Made by a program: the position numbers and the translations under genes
Source: Actinocatenispora thailandica
Lineage (GTDB): Bacteria > Actinomycetota > Actinomycetes > Mycobacteriales > Micromonosporaceae
DNA: 64,000 nt
Direction: 5' to 3'
Assembly (NCBI RefSeq): GCF_016865425.1
Contig: NZ_AP023355.1
Span: 3,222,198 to 3,286,197 of the forward strand
Notes under the pieces: generated by a model
The model's input: the letters and a program-made list of their open reading frames with translations, nothing else
Databases searched by the model: none
Told to the model about the DNA's origin: nothing
Shown: one piece after another, positions 41,467-50,014 of the stretch
How the letters are laid out: each line of letters begins with the position of its first letter
Position numbering within the stretch: position 1 is the first letter of the stretch

Positions 41467-42240
41467 GTGTTGGGGCTTCCGAACGGCGTGCGCGCCTGTC
41501 TGTTCGATCTTGACGGTGTGCTCACCCGTACCGCTGTCGTGCACGCCGAGGCGTGGCGGCGGATGTTCGACGGGTACCTCGCGGAGCGTGCCCGCCGGGA
41601 GCACGCCACCGCGCAGCCCTTCACTCAGAGCGACTACGACCGGTACGTCGACGGGAAGCCACGGCAGGACGGGACCCGTTCGTTCCTGGCTTCTCGCGGC
41701 ATCACGCTGCCGGAAGGGTCGCCGGACGACCCGCCCACCGCCGAGACCGTGCGCGGCCTGGGAAACCGCAAGAACGAACTGGTGCTGCGGCTGATCCACG
41801 ACGAGGGCGTGGACGCCTACCCGGGCTCGGTGCGGTACGTGCACGCCGCGCGCCGGGCCGGCCTGCGCCGCGCCGTGGTGTCCTCCAGCGCGAACTGCCG
41901 GCAGGTGCTGGCGGCGGCCGGCATCCAGGACCTGTTCGAGGAGATCGTGGACGGGGTCGTCGCCGCGCGCGACGGCCTGGCCGGCAAGCCGGCCCCGGAC
42001 ACCTTCCTCGCCGCGGCCCGCACGCTGGGTGTCACGCCCGGCGAGGCGGCCGTGTTCGAGGACGCGCTGTCCGGTGTCGCGGCCGGCCACGCCGGCCACT
42101 TCGGGCTGGTGGTCGGGGTCGACCGGGTCGGCCAGGCGGACGCGTTGCGCGAGCACGGCGCCGACGTGGTCGTCGACGATCTCGCCGAGCTGATCGATGC
42201 CGACATTCCCGAGGCAGAGCCGCATACCGCGCGGCACTGA
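41467..42240 (+). CDS. HAD hydrolase, beta-phosphoglucomutase type
   Basis: 257 aa. The nucleophile motif FDLDGVL is near residue 12, the cap domain follows ([17 protein letters not shown]), then motif [12 protein letters not shown] near 138, motif III Lys in AGKPAPDTF near 176 and motif [11 protein letters not shown] near 197. Beta-phosphoglucomutases convert beta-glucose 1-phosphate to glucose 6-phosphate. A GH65 phosphorylase, which would produce beta-glucose 1-phosphate, lies 155 bp downstream in the same direction, strongly supporting this role. Start GTG 41467 is probably leaderless; the open frame goes on upstream but has no conserved content. Confidence 0.85.
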   Translation: MLGLPNGVRACLFDLDGVLTRTAVVHAEAWRRMFDGYLAERARREHATAQPFTQSDYDRYVDGKPRQDGTRSFLASRGITLPEGSPDDPPTAETVRGLGNRKNELVLRLIHDEGVDAYPGSVRYVHAARRAGLRRAVVSSSANCRQVLAAAGIQDLFEEIVDGVVAARDGLAGKPAPDTFLAAARTLGVTPGEAAVFEDALSGVAAGHAGHFGLVVGVDRVGQADALREHGADVVVDDLAELIDADIPEAEPHTARH

Positions 42241-42395
42241 CCCGGACCGCAGCAGCCGGGCGCCGTCGGCGAACCGGTGACACCGGGCCGGCTCGGCCAC
42301 CGGACAACCACACCATCACCCATGCTTGCCCCAACGGCGTCAGTCGAATGGCGCCGGTGCCGGCGTACAGCACAAGCAATGAAGATCGGGGAACC

Positions 42396-44750
42396 ATGAC
42401 TACTGGCCGGGCGTTCACCGTGGAGCCCTGGTGCCTGCGCGAACTCAGCCTCGACCTGGACCGGATAGCGCAGTCGGAGTCGGTGTTCGCGCTGTCCAAC
42501 GGGCACATCGGACTGCGGGCCAACCTGGACGAGGGAGAGCCGCACGGGTTGCCGGGCACCTACCTCAACGGCGTGTTCGAGCTTCGCCCGCTGCCGTACG
42601 CGGAGGCCGGGTACGGCTACCCGGAGTCCGGGCAGACGGTCATCAACGTCACCAACGGCAAGCTGATCCGGCTGATGGTCGACGACGAACCGTTCGACCT
42701 GCGGTACGGCACCCTGCGCGCGCACGAGCGCAACCTGGACTTCCGGGACGGCGTGTTGCGCCGCGACGTCACCTGGACCTCGCCGGCCGGCCGGACCGTG
42801 CAGGTCACCTCGACCCGGCTGGTGTCGTTCACCCAGCGGGCGGTCGCGGCGATCTGCTACGAGGTGGAGCCGGTCGACGGCCCGGCCCGGGTGGTGCTGC
42901 AGTCCGAGCTGGTGGCCAACGAGCAGTTGCCGGAGCAGTCCGGTGACCCACGCGCCGCCGCGGTACTGGAGGCGCCGCTGCGCGCCGAACACAACGGCGT
43001 GTCCGGCGAGCGGGGTGCGATCCTGATCCACCAGACGGCGCGCTCCGGGCTGCGGGTGGCGGCTGGCATGGACCACCGGATCACGGTGCCCGAAGAGGTC
43101 AACCTGCACGTGGCCACCGAGTCGTTCGACGATCTGGCCCGGACCACCGTCGCCACCGTGCTGCGACCCGGGCAGAAGCTGCGCCTGGTCAAGTTCCTCG
43201 CCTACGGTTGGTCGTCGTACCGGTCCGTGCCGGCGGTGCGCGACCAGGTCGCCGCGGCGCTGTCCGCGGCCCGGTTCACCGGCTGGAACGGGCTGCTCGC
43301 CGAGCAGCGCCGCTACCTCGACGAGTTCTGGCAGGGCGCGTCGGTGGAGGTCGACGGCGACACCGAGATCGAACAGGCGATCCGGTTCGCGCTGTTCCAC
43401 GTGTTGCAGGCAAGTGCCCGGGCCGAGCAGCGGGCGATCCCGGCGAAGGGGTTGACCGGGCCCGGCTACGACGGGCACTCGTTCTGGGACACCGAGATCT
43501 TCGTGCTGCCGGTGTTGACCTACAGCGTGCCGCAGGCGGTCGAACAGGCGTTGCGCTGGCGGTACAACACGTTGCCGATGGCGCGGGACCGGGCTCAACA
43601 GCTCGGGTTGGCCGGCGCCGTGTTCCCCTGGCGCACCATCCGCGGCGAGGAGTGTTCCGGCTACTGGCCGGCCGGTACCGCCGCGTTCCACCTCGGCGCC
43701 GGCATCGCGCACGCGGTGGTGCGCTACGTGCAGGCCACCGACGATCGCGACTTCGAGCGCGAGGTGGGCCTGGAGCTGCTGGTCGAGACGGCCCGGATGT
43801 GGCGCTCGCTGGGCCACCACGACACGCACGGCCAGTTCCGCATCGACGGGGTGACCGGTCCGGACGAGTACTCGGCGATCGCCGACAACAACGTCTACAC
43901 CAACCTGATGGCGCGGCGGAACCTGATCGCGGCGGCCGACGTGGCCGAGAAGTACCCGGGTGAGGCCGGCGCGCTGGACGTCAGCGTCGAGGAGATGGCG
44001 TCCTGGCGGGACGCGGCGAAGGCGATGACCATCCCGTACGACGAGACGCTCGGGGTGCACCCGCAGTCGGAGGGGTTCACCAGCCACGAGCACTGGGACT
44101 TCGCCGCGACCGGCAGCCGGTACCCGCTGCTGCTGCACTTCCCGTACTTCGACATCTACCGCAAGCAGGTGGTCAAGCAGGCCGACCTGGTGCTGGCGAT
44201 GCAGACCTGCGGGGAGGCGTTCACACCGGAGCAGAAGGCCCGCAACTTCGCCTACTACGAGCCGATCACGGTGCGCGACTCGTCCCTGTCGGCGTGCACC
44301 CAGGCGGTGGTCGCCGCCGAGTGCGGACATCTGGATCTCGCCCTGGACTACCTGGCCGAGGCGGTCCTGACCGACCTGGACGACCTGCACGCCAACACCA
44401 AGGACGGGCTGCACATGGCCTCGCTGGGTGGGGCGTGCCTGGCGCTGGTGGCCGGGTTCGGCGGGTTGCGCGACTCCGACGAGGGGCTGGCGTTCGCGCC
44501 GCGGCTGCCCCGGGGGCTGTCCCGGATCGCGTTCCGGATGCTGATCCGCGGTCATCACCTGCGGGTGGAGATGACCGCCGAGACCGCGACCTACTCCCTC
44601 GCCGACGGGCCGGCGATCCCGATCAGCCACCACGGTGAGATGTTGATGCTCGCCCCTGGCGAGCCGGTGACCCGGTCGATCCCGCCCGCGCCGAACTGGC
44701 CGACGCCGCTGCAGCCGCCGGGCCGGGCTCCGCGCCGCCGGGAGGCCTGA
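42396..44750 (+). CDS. GH65 disaccharide phosphorylase
   Basis: 784 aa, typical for GH65. An N-terminal beta-sandwich (LSNGHIGLRANLDEGEP, TYLNGVFE) leads into an (alpha/alpha)6 barrel. The general acid Glu491 is in GVTGPDEYS, and WDTEIFVLP and the phosphate-site region near 590-640 follow the family. Such enzymes cleave alpha-linked disaccharides (trehalose, maltose, kojibiose, nigerose) with phosphate to beta-glucose 1-phosphate plus glucose, inverting the anomer. The linkage cannot be told. It pairs with the upstream beta-phosphoglucomutase. Start ATG 42396 after GGGGA. Confidence 0.9.
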   Translation: MTTGRAFTVEPWCLRELSLDLDRIAQSESVFALSNGHIGLRANLDEGEPHGLPGTYLNGVFELRPLPYAEAGYGYPESGQTVINVTNGKLIRLMVDDEPFDLRYGTLRAHERNLDFRDGVLRRDVTWTSPAGRTVQVTSTRLVSFTQRAVAAICYEVEPVDGPARVVLQSELVANEQLPEQSGDPRAAAVLEAPLRAEHNGVSGERGAILIHQTARSGLRVAAGMDHRITVPEEVNLHVATESFDDLARTTVATVLRPGQKLRLVKFLAYGWSSYRSVPAVRDQVAAALSAARFTGWNGLLAEQRRYLDEFWQGASVEVDGDTEIEQAIRFALFHVLQASARAEQRAIPAKGLTGPGYDGHSFWDTEIFVLPVLTYSVPQAVEQALRWRYNTLPMARDRAQQLGLAGAVFPWRTIRGEECSGYWPAGTAAFHLGAGIAHAVVRYVQATDDRDFEREVGLELLVETARMWRSLGHHDTHGQFRIDGVTGPDEYSAIADNNVYTNLMARRNLIAAADVAEKYPGEAGALDVSVEEMASWRDAAKAMTIPYDETLGVHPQSEGFTSHEHWDFAATGSRYPLLLHFPYFDIYRKQVVKQADLVLAMQTCGEAFTPEQKARNFAYYEPITVRDSSLSACTQAVVAAECGHLDLALDYLAEAVLTDLDDLHANTKDGLHMASLGGACLALVAGFGGLRDSDEGLAFAPRLPRGLSRIAFRMLIRGHHLRVEMTAETATYSLADGPAIPISHHGEMLMLAPGEPVTRSIPPAPNWPTPLQPPGRAPRRREA

Positions 44751-44755
44751 GGCGG

Positions 44756-45547
44756 ATGCCGGACCGCGCCGCGCTGTTCGCCGCGGTGGCCGAGCAGTAC
44801 GACCAGATCGTGCCGTACTTCGCCGAGTTCGGTCGCCGCACCGTCGAGCTGGCCGCCCCGGCGGCCGGTGCGCGGGTCCTCGACGTGGCCTGCGGGCGCG
44901 GCGCGACCGTACTGCCGGCGGCGCGGCGGGTGGGGCCGTCCGGTCGGGTGCTGGGCGTGGACCGGGCGGCACCGATGGTGGCCGCGCTGCGCCGCGACCT
45001 CGCCGTACGGCAGGTGGCGAACGTGGCGGTGGCCACCGCCGATGCGGCCGCGCTGCCGGCACCGGCCGGCGGGTTCGACCTGGCGCTGTGCGGTTCGGCG
45101 CTGTTCCTGCTGCCGGATCCGGCCGCGGCGGCCGGCGAACTGCACCGGGTGCTGCGGCCCGGCGGGCGGGTCGCGGTGTCGGTGCCGCGGGAGACCGACG
45201 GCGGCTGGCCGTTCCTGCGGCCGGCGTTCCTGCGGCACTGGCAGGCGGCCGGGCTGCCCGGCACGCCGTGGCCGACCGGCCGGTTCGACGCGGCGGCGGT
45301 ACTGTCCGGCGCCGGCTTCGTCGAGACCACCGCGACGGTGGTCGCGGCGAGTATCCGGTTCGGTGACCCGGACACCTGGTGGCGCTGGATCCACACGATG
45401 GGCTGGCGGGCCGCGCTGGACCGGCTGCCACCGGCGGCACGCTCGGCGCTGTGGGCGGACCTGGCCGGTCCGCTCGCCGCGCAGGCCGGCCCGGACGGGC
45501 TGACCGGCAGGTACGAGATGACCGTGGTGCTCGGCCGCCGGGGCTGA
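44756..45547 (+). CDS. Class-I SAM-dependent methyltransferase
   Basis: 263 aa, 5 bp after the GH65 stop with GGGAGG overlapping the end of that gene, so co-translated. Motif I VLDVACGRGATVL near residue 39, motif II GVDRAAPMVAALR, and the UbiE/Methyltransf_11-like segment FDLALCGSALFLLPDPAAAAGELHRVLRPGGRVAVSVP near 107-143. The substrate is unknown. The operon position with disaccharide phosphorolysis genes does not explain it; a sugar or small-molecule target is possible. Confidence 0.82.
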   Translation: MPDRAALFAAVAEQYDQIVPYFAEFGRRTVELAAPAAGARVLDVACGRGATVLPAARRVGPSGRVLGVDRAAPMVAALRRDLAVRQVANVAVATADAAALPAPAGGFDLALCGSALFLLPDPAAAAGELHRVLRPGGRVAVSVPRETDGGWPFLRPAFLRHWQAAGLPGTPWPTGRFDAAAVLSGAGFVETTATVVAASIRFGDPDTWWRWIHTMGWRAALDRLPPAARSALWADLAGPLAAQAGPDGLTGRYEMTVVLGRRG

Positions 45548-45657
45548 GGCGCGAATCCGGGCGGCACCGCGACCTGGCGGTCTAGCCTGGCGCAACGGGC
45601 TGCCAGGCGCCGGCCCGACGGCGCGGGCGGGCGGTACGGGGGAAGCGAGGACCGATC

Positions 45658-46761
45658 GTGGCGTTCGATCCACTGGCGACGATGCGCACCGAGCACGGCG
45701 CGCGGTTCGATCTGTTCGTCTACGGCACGGTGTTCCTGGACATCGTGTTCACCGGGCTGGCGCAGCCGCCGGGCAGCGGTACCGAGGTGTGGGCCGAGGG
45801 CATGGGTTCCTGTCCCGGCGGCATCGCGAACCTCGCCATCGCGGCGTCCCGGCTCGGGCTGCGCACCTCCCTCGCCGCCGCGTTCAGCTCCGACGACTAC
45901 GGCGACTTCTGCTGGCGCACCCTGGCCGAGCAGGAGGGTGTCGACCTGTCACGGTCCCGCCGGTTCGAGGGCTGGCACTCCCCGGTGACGGTGTCGATGG
46001 CCTGCCACGGCGACCGGTCCATGGTCACCCACGGCCACGACGCGCCCGTCCCGGCGGCCGAGATCGTCGGCACGCCGCCGCGGTGCGCGGCGATCTTCGT
46101 CGACCTGTCCAACGAGGACGGCTTCGGCGACGCCGGTGCGACCGGCTGGGCGGATCAGATGGCGGACGCCGGTGCGCTGGTGTTCGCCGACGTCGGCTGG
46201 GACGCGAGCGGCAGCTGGGACCGGCAGGTGCTCGACCGGCTGGCGCGCTGCCACGCGTTCGTGCCCAACGCGACCGAGGCGATGGCCTACACCCGCACCG
46301 ACAGCGCCCAGGACGCGCTGTGGGCGCTGGCCGACCTGGTACCGCTCGCGGTGGTCACCGACGGTGCGAACGGGGCGCTCGGCATCGACTCCACCACCGG
46401 CGAGGAGGCGCGGGTACCGGCGCCCCGGGTGGACGCGCTGGACGCGACCGGTGCCGGCGACGTGTTCGGCGCCGGCATGGTCCTCGGTACGCTGGCGGGC
46501 TGGCCGCTGGCCGACCGGCTGGCGTTCGCGGGTGCCTGCTCGGCGCTGTCGGTGCAGCAGTTCGGCGGGTCGCTCGCCGCGCCGGGCTGGGGCGACCTCG
46601 CGGACTGGTGGCACGCGGTCCGCGACTGCGGCAGCACGGACGCCTACCACGCGTCGTTGCGCCGGCGGTACGCGTTCTTGGACGGTGTGGTTCCCTCGGC
46701 TCCGCCCGGCGCGGTACGCCGCGCCGCCGCCACCATCGCCCGCCAGTCCGACCTGCACTGA
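45658..46761 (+). CDS. PfkB-family carbohydrate kinase
   Basis: 367 aa, GTG with GCGAGG upstream. Ribokinase fold with GGIANLAIAASRLGLRTSLAAAFSSDDYG near 44-70 and the C-terminal signature DALDATGAGDVFGAGMVLG near 258-276 with the catalytic Asp and anion hole. It should phosphorylate a sugar or nucleoside with ATP. Lacks a clear lid sequence that would tell the substrate. It follows the GH65 operon in the same direction with a 110-bp gap. Converges on the alpha/beta hydrolase with stops 5 bp apart. Confidence 0.87.
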   Translation: MAFDPLATMRTEHGARFDLFVYGTVFLDIVFTGLAQPPGSGTEVWAEGMGSCPGGIANLAIAASRLGLRTSLAAAFSSDDYGDFCWRTLAEQEGVDLSRSRRFEGWHSPVTVSMACHGDRSMVTHGHDAPVPAAEIVGTPPRCAAIFVDLSNEDGFGDAGATGWADQMADAGALVFADVGWDASGSWDRQVLDRLARCHAFVPNATEAMAYTRTDSAQDALWALADLVPLAVVTDGANGALGIDSTTGEEARVPAPRVDALDATGAGDVFGAGMVLGTLAGWPLADRLAFAGACSALSVQQFGGSLAAPGWGDLADWWHAVRDCGSTDAYHASLRRRYAFLDGVVPSAPPGAVRRAAATIARQSDLH

Positions 46762-46766
46762 CGCCG

Positions 46767-47435
46767 TCAGGCGGCGGCGTCCAGCAGGATCTTGAGTACC
46801 TGGTCCGGCGCGTCGCGCAGCAGGTCGTGTTCGCTGTCCAGCTCGTGCACCGTCCAGTCCGGATCGGTACGCAGCCGCCGCCAGGTCGGCTCGAACGGCG
46901 ACGAGGTGGGCCAGCGTCGCGCGTACGCGTAGTCGCGACGGCGAAACGCGGACAGGTCGCGGGTGAGCCGGATGCGTTGCAGCAGCGAGGCGAGCGGGTG
47001 CGGGGTGGCCCGCCGGTCGAAGAACGGCAACGGCGGGACCGCGTAGCCGGTGTCGCCGGCGTCGAGGTACCAGGCGCGCTGCTCGTCGTTGGTCAGCCGC
47101 CAGCACGAGTCGCCGTCGTCGGGGACGAACGCGTCCAGGTAGACCAGCGCGTCCACGCACTCCGGCGCCCGGTCCGCGACGCCGCCGACGACCATGCCGC
47201 CGTAGCCGTGCCCGACGAGGATCGTCTCGCGCAACTGCTCGGCCGACAGCACCGCCAGCACGTCCTCGACGTGGGTGTCGAGGTTGACGCCGCCGGCCAG
47301 CAGGTGCGCCCGCTCCCCCAACCCGGTCAGGGTCGGCGCGAACACCTGATGACCGTACTCGCGCAGCCGGCGGGCCAGCGGGGTGTACCACCAGCCGCCG
47401 TGGCAGGCACCGGCGATCAGGACGAACGTCGCCAT
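46767..47435 (-). CDS. Alpha/beta-hydrolase-fold protein lacking the nucleophile serine
   Basis: 222 aa; ATG after AGGGAGGGG. The fold resembles plant-type esterases and EstC proteins: FVLIAGACHGGWWYTPLARRL at the start, TGLGERAHLL near 39, and the C-terminal DWTVHELDSEHDLL with His near 206. The nucleophile elbow normally GHSYGG reads VGHGYGGM (Gly in place of Ser near residue 75), confirmed from the bases at 47199-47219. Without Ser this protein may be inactive as an esterase, or may be a lyase or binding protein. Not linked to neighbours by operon. Confidence 0.78.
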   Translation of the reverse strand: MATFVLIAGACHGGWWYTPLARRLREYGHQVFAPTLTGLGERAHLLAGGVNLDTHVEDVLAVLSAEQLRETILVGHGYGGMVVGGVADRAPECVDALVYLDAFVPDDGDSCWRLTNDEQRAWYLDAGDTGYAVPPLPFFDRRATPHPLASLLQRIRLTRDLSAFRRRDYAYARRWPTSSPFEPTWRRLRTDPDWTVHELDSEHDLLRDAPDQVLKILLDAAA

Positions 47436-47525
47436 CGGTCCCCTCCCTAGCCGCTTCCCGAGCCCATCATCGCCCCGCGCCGGGCCGAGCGGGGCCGGGC
47501 CGGCGAGCCGTCGCCGTTCGGGTGG

Positions 47526-48431
47526 TCATGCCGCCCGCGACGGCGACCTCCGCGCCGGTTCCGGCCGGCGGTTCGTCGCGGCCGTCGACCGCCCCGCCGC
47601 CGCCCGCGACGGCGTTCTCGGCGCCGGCCCGGGCGGGTGGATCCGGGCCCGGCACACCTCGACCCGCGAGGCATCGCCGTTGATCCAGTCGCGCAGGCCG
47701 ACCAGGGTCCGCGCGAGCAGCCGGGAGACGTGCATCTGGGACAGCCCGATCGCGGCGCCGATCTCGGCCTGGGTGCGCTGCTCGACGAACCGCATCGCAA
47801 GCACCCGGCGTTCCCGTTCCGGCAGGCGCCGCAGCGCCGGCCGCAGCGACACCCGGTCGGGTACCAGCTCGACGCGTTCGTCCGGGCCGCCGAGCAGTTC
47901 GGCGAGCTCGACACCGTCGCCCCGGCGGGGTGCGCTCAACGACACCGGGGCGTACGCGCTCGCCGCGGCCAGCGCGCCGGACAGCTCCCGGACCGGTACG
48001 CCCAGCTCGGCGGCCAGCGCGGCGGTGCCCGGCTCCCGGCCGGTACGTTGCGCCAGCCGCTCGGCGAGCGTGACCGCCGAGCGCCGCAGCTCCTGCAACC
48101 GGCGTGGCACCCGCACGTCCCGGCACTGGTCCCGGAAGTACCGCTTGAGCTCGCCGGAGACGGTGGGCACCGCGTAGCCGAGGAACGGCCCGAGCGCCGG
48201 GTCGAACCCGTCCACCGCCTTGATCAGTCCGAGCCGGGCCACCTGGGTCAGGTCGTCGAGCCGCTCGCCGCGGCCGGCGTAGCGCCGGGCGATCCGGTCG
48301 GCGACGGGCAGGTAGCCGAGGATCGCCGCGGAGCGGGCCGCGACCCGTCCCGGGTCACCCGCCGGCCGCGACAGCATCGCCCGCAGCTGCGCGTCGGCCT
48401 GCCGGAACGACCGGTCGTTCTGGTACGGCAC
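47526..48431 (-). CDS. SigB/SigF-type RNA polymerase sigma factor
   Basis: 301 aa, GTG start after a GGGGGTGG. Region 2 (VADRIARRYAGRGERLDDLTQVARLGLIKAVDGFDP, about 44-80, then GELKRYFRD), region 3 (AERLAQRTGREPGTAALAAELG) and region 4 (LPERERRVLAMRFVEQRTQAEIGAAIGLSQMHVSRLL, about 208-245) are all present, as in the stress/development SigB/F/G group. A basic, disordered tail of ~50 residues after region 4 is unusual, and its DNA carries an imperfect duplication near 47521-47620. No anti-sigma or anti-anti-sigma gene is adjacent, unlike typical sigF loci. Confidence 0.87.
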   Translation of the reverse strand: MPYQNDRSFRQADAQLRAMLSRPAGDPGRVAARSAAILGYLPVADRIARRYAGRGERLDDLTQVARLGLIKAVDGFDPALGPFLGYAVPTVSGELKRYFRDQCRDVRVPRRLQELRRSAVTLAERLAQRTGREPGTAALAAELGVPVRELSGALAAASAYAPVSLSAPRRGDGVELAELLGGPDERVELVPDRVSLRPALRRLPERERRVLAMRFVEQRTQAEIGAAIGLSQMHVSRLLARTLVGLRDWINGDASRVEVCRARIHPPGPAPRTPSRAAAGRSTAATNRRPEPARRSPSRAA

Positions 48432-48687
48432 CAGCCATCCACCCCCGGATGTCGTCGGCCATCCGCTGCGGCTGGCGCGGCGCCGCCCGTACCCCGGGAT
48501 GGCCCCGCAGCCACCGGAGCGGTGGGTGTTTTGTCCCTACCCGGTGTCCTCGGCGCCGAAACGACCCGGTGTCGGGCCGCACCGCGGGTCACCCACCCCG
48601 GTTCCGGCGGTCGGATCGCCTCGACGTGGCCCACGCGGTGGCGCAGACTGGGACCGAACGGGTACTGATCCGCCCGAGGGGGCAACG

Positions 48688-49386
48688 ATGTCCATGACCC
48701 GTACACCCGACCTGGTCCCCGTGCTGTCCCGCGGCAAGCACCGCAACCCGCGGCGCGGCGCGTGCTTCATGGAGATGGCGTCCTACCTGGCCGGCGAGCG
48801 CTGGAGCGATCACCCGGCCTGCACCCACCCGCTGCTCGCGGCCACCGCCCGCCAGGTCAACGACCGGATCAGCGATGCCGGCCGGGCCCGGCTCGCTTCG
48901 TTGATCCCCTCGGTGATCGGGCTGACCGGTGAGGACATCCGCATCGACCTGGGCATCGCGCTGCACTGCGCGATCACGGCGCTGCCGGTGGTGGCCGCCG
49001 AGCGACAGCGTGGCCTGGCCGTCGCCGTCCTGTCCGCCAACCGGCTCGGCAACGTGCTCGACGACCGCCCCGAGAACCAGCTCGACGAGGCGAGCCGGGC
49101 GGTACTGGCCGGGGTGCCGCACGCGTGGCGGTGGGCGCGAAAGTTCAGCCCCGGTTTCTCCCCGTCGACGAAGGCGTTCCGCCGGTACGCCGCGCCGGCG
49201 ACGGTGACCGGCGCGGTGGACGGCGTGGCCGCCGCCTGCATCGCCGACCCGGACCCGTTGCTCTACCAGCTGCTCGCCGGATCGATCGAGATCACCACCG
49301 CGTTCGCCGGCCCGGCACCGGGTCGCCGTCAACGGGTGCCGGCCCGCCGCGCGGTGCGGTTGCCCGGCGCCGGGAGCCGTCGCTGA
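48688..49386 (+). CDS. Conserved-looking protein of unknown function
   Basis: 232 aa, ATG with GAGGGGGCAACG upstream. The N-terminal region RNPRRGACFMEMASYLAGERWSDHP followed by ACTHPLLAATARQVND (about 22-62) has a strikingly ordered Cys/His pattern that could bind metal. The rest is helical with GEDIRIDLGIALHCAITALPVVAAERQR and a basic C-terminus. No family name is recognised. It diverges from the sigma factor gene across ~255 bp containing a CAGACT box at 48644-48649. Confidence 0.75.
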   Translation: MSMTRTPDLVPVLSRGKHRNPRRGACFMEMASYLAGERWSDHPACTHPLLAATARQVNDRISDAGRARLASLIPSVIGLTGEDIRIDLGIALHCAITALPVVAAERQRGLAVAVLSANRLGNVLDDRPENQLDEASRAVLAGVPHAWRWARKFSPGFSPSTKAFRRYAAPATVTGAVDGVAAACIADPDPLLYQLLAGSIEITTAFAGPAPGRRQRVPARRAVRLPGAGSRR

Positions 49387-49563
49387 AGTCCACGCCGGGT
49401 GCCGGCCCGCCGCCCGGTGGCCCGTCGGGTGCCGGGACTGCCGCCGACCGGTGCCGGCGTGCTGCCGACCACCGCCGCCTGCCGGGTGCCCGCCGGGGCG
49501 GCTGCCCACCCGCCGGGCCGACCGGCGCGGCCGGGCACCTGCCGGTGCGACGGTGGACCGCGG

Positions 49564-49941
49564 TCAGCCGTTCCAGTCGACCAGCTGGACGATGACGCCG
49601 TTGGGGTCGCGCACCTGGAAGGCTCGCTCGCCCCACTCCTCCACCGTCAGCGGCATGGTGATCGGCACGCCTTCGGCGCGCAGCCGGGCGAGTTCGCCGT
49701 CCAGGTCGTCGACGGTGAGGGCGAGGATCAGACCGCCCGCGTGCTCGTCGCGCTGATCGGCGGGCAGCGTCGGCAGCCCGCGGCGCAGGAAGATCACGTT
49801 CATTCCGACGTCGGACCGGGCCAGCGAGGCGAACCCGTCGGCGGCTTGCTGCTCGGCGAACCCGAAGTGACGGCACAGAAACGCACTGGAAGCGGCGACG
49901 TCGTCCACCGTCAACGACACCGCCGATGCGGTCACCTGCAT
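49564..49941 (-). CDS. VOC-superfamily glyoxalase/bleomycin-resistance protein
   Basis: 125 aa from ATG 49941 (GAGAGGAG 5 nt upstream). Two beta-alpha-beta-beta-beta modules: SLTVDDVAASSAFLCRHFGF at the start and LTVDDLDGELARLRAEGV, ending in FQVRDPNGVIVQLVDW with the C-terminal metal Glu/Gln position occupied by Gln. Members detoxify or bind small molecules. It diverges from a TetR gene and shares an 18-bp palindrome with it, so it is probably the regulated target. Confidence 0.83.
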   Translation of the reverse strand: MQVTASAVSLTVDDVAASSAFLCRHFGFAEQQAADGFASLARSDVGMNVIFLRRGLPTLPADQRDEHAGGLILALTVDDLDGELARLRAEGVPITMPLTVEEWGERAFQVRDPNGVIVQLVDWNG

Positions 49942-49964
49942 GAACACTCCTCTCGGAAAACTAT

Positions 49965-49982
49965 TTACGTTGTACAGTGTAA
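49965..49982. promoter_or_regulatory. TetR operator palindrome
   Basis: TTACGTTGT|ACAGTGTAA: two 9-bp half-sites equal at 7 of 9 positions, centred between the divergent VOC and TetR starts. Its size and TTAC-TGTACA-GTAA form match TetR-family operators. Confidence 0.6.
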
Positions 49983-50014
49983 CCGCCCGGGCGGCACTCT
50001 GCGAAGATCGGGCG

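Noticed and set aside
41817-45440. 1207-codon minus-strand frame over GH65 and methyltransferase genes
   Set aside because: Antisense shadow with no recognisable domain; both sense genes have clear signatures.
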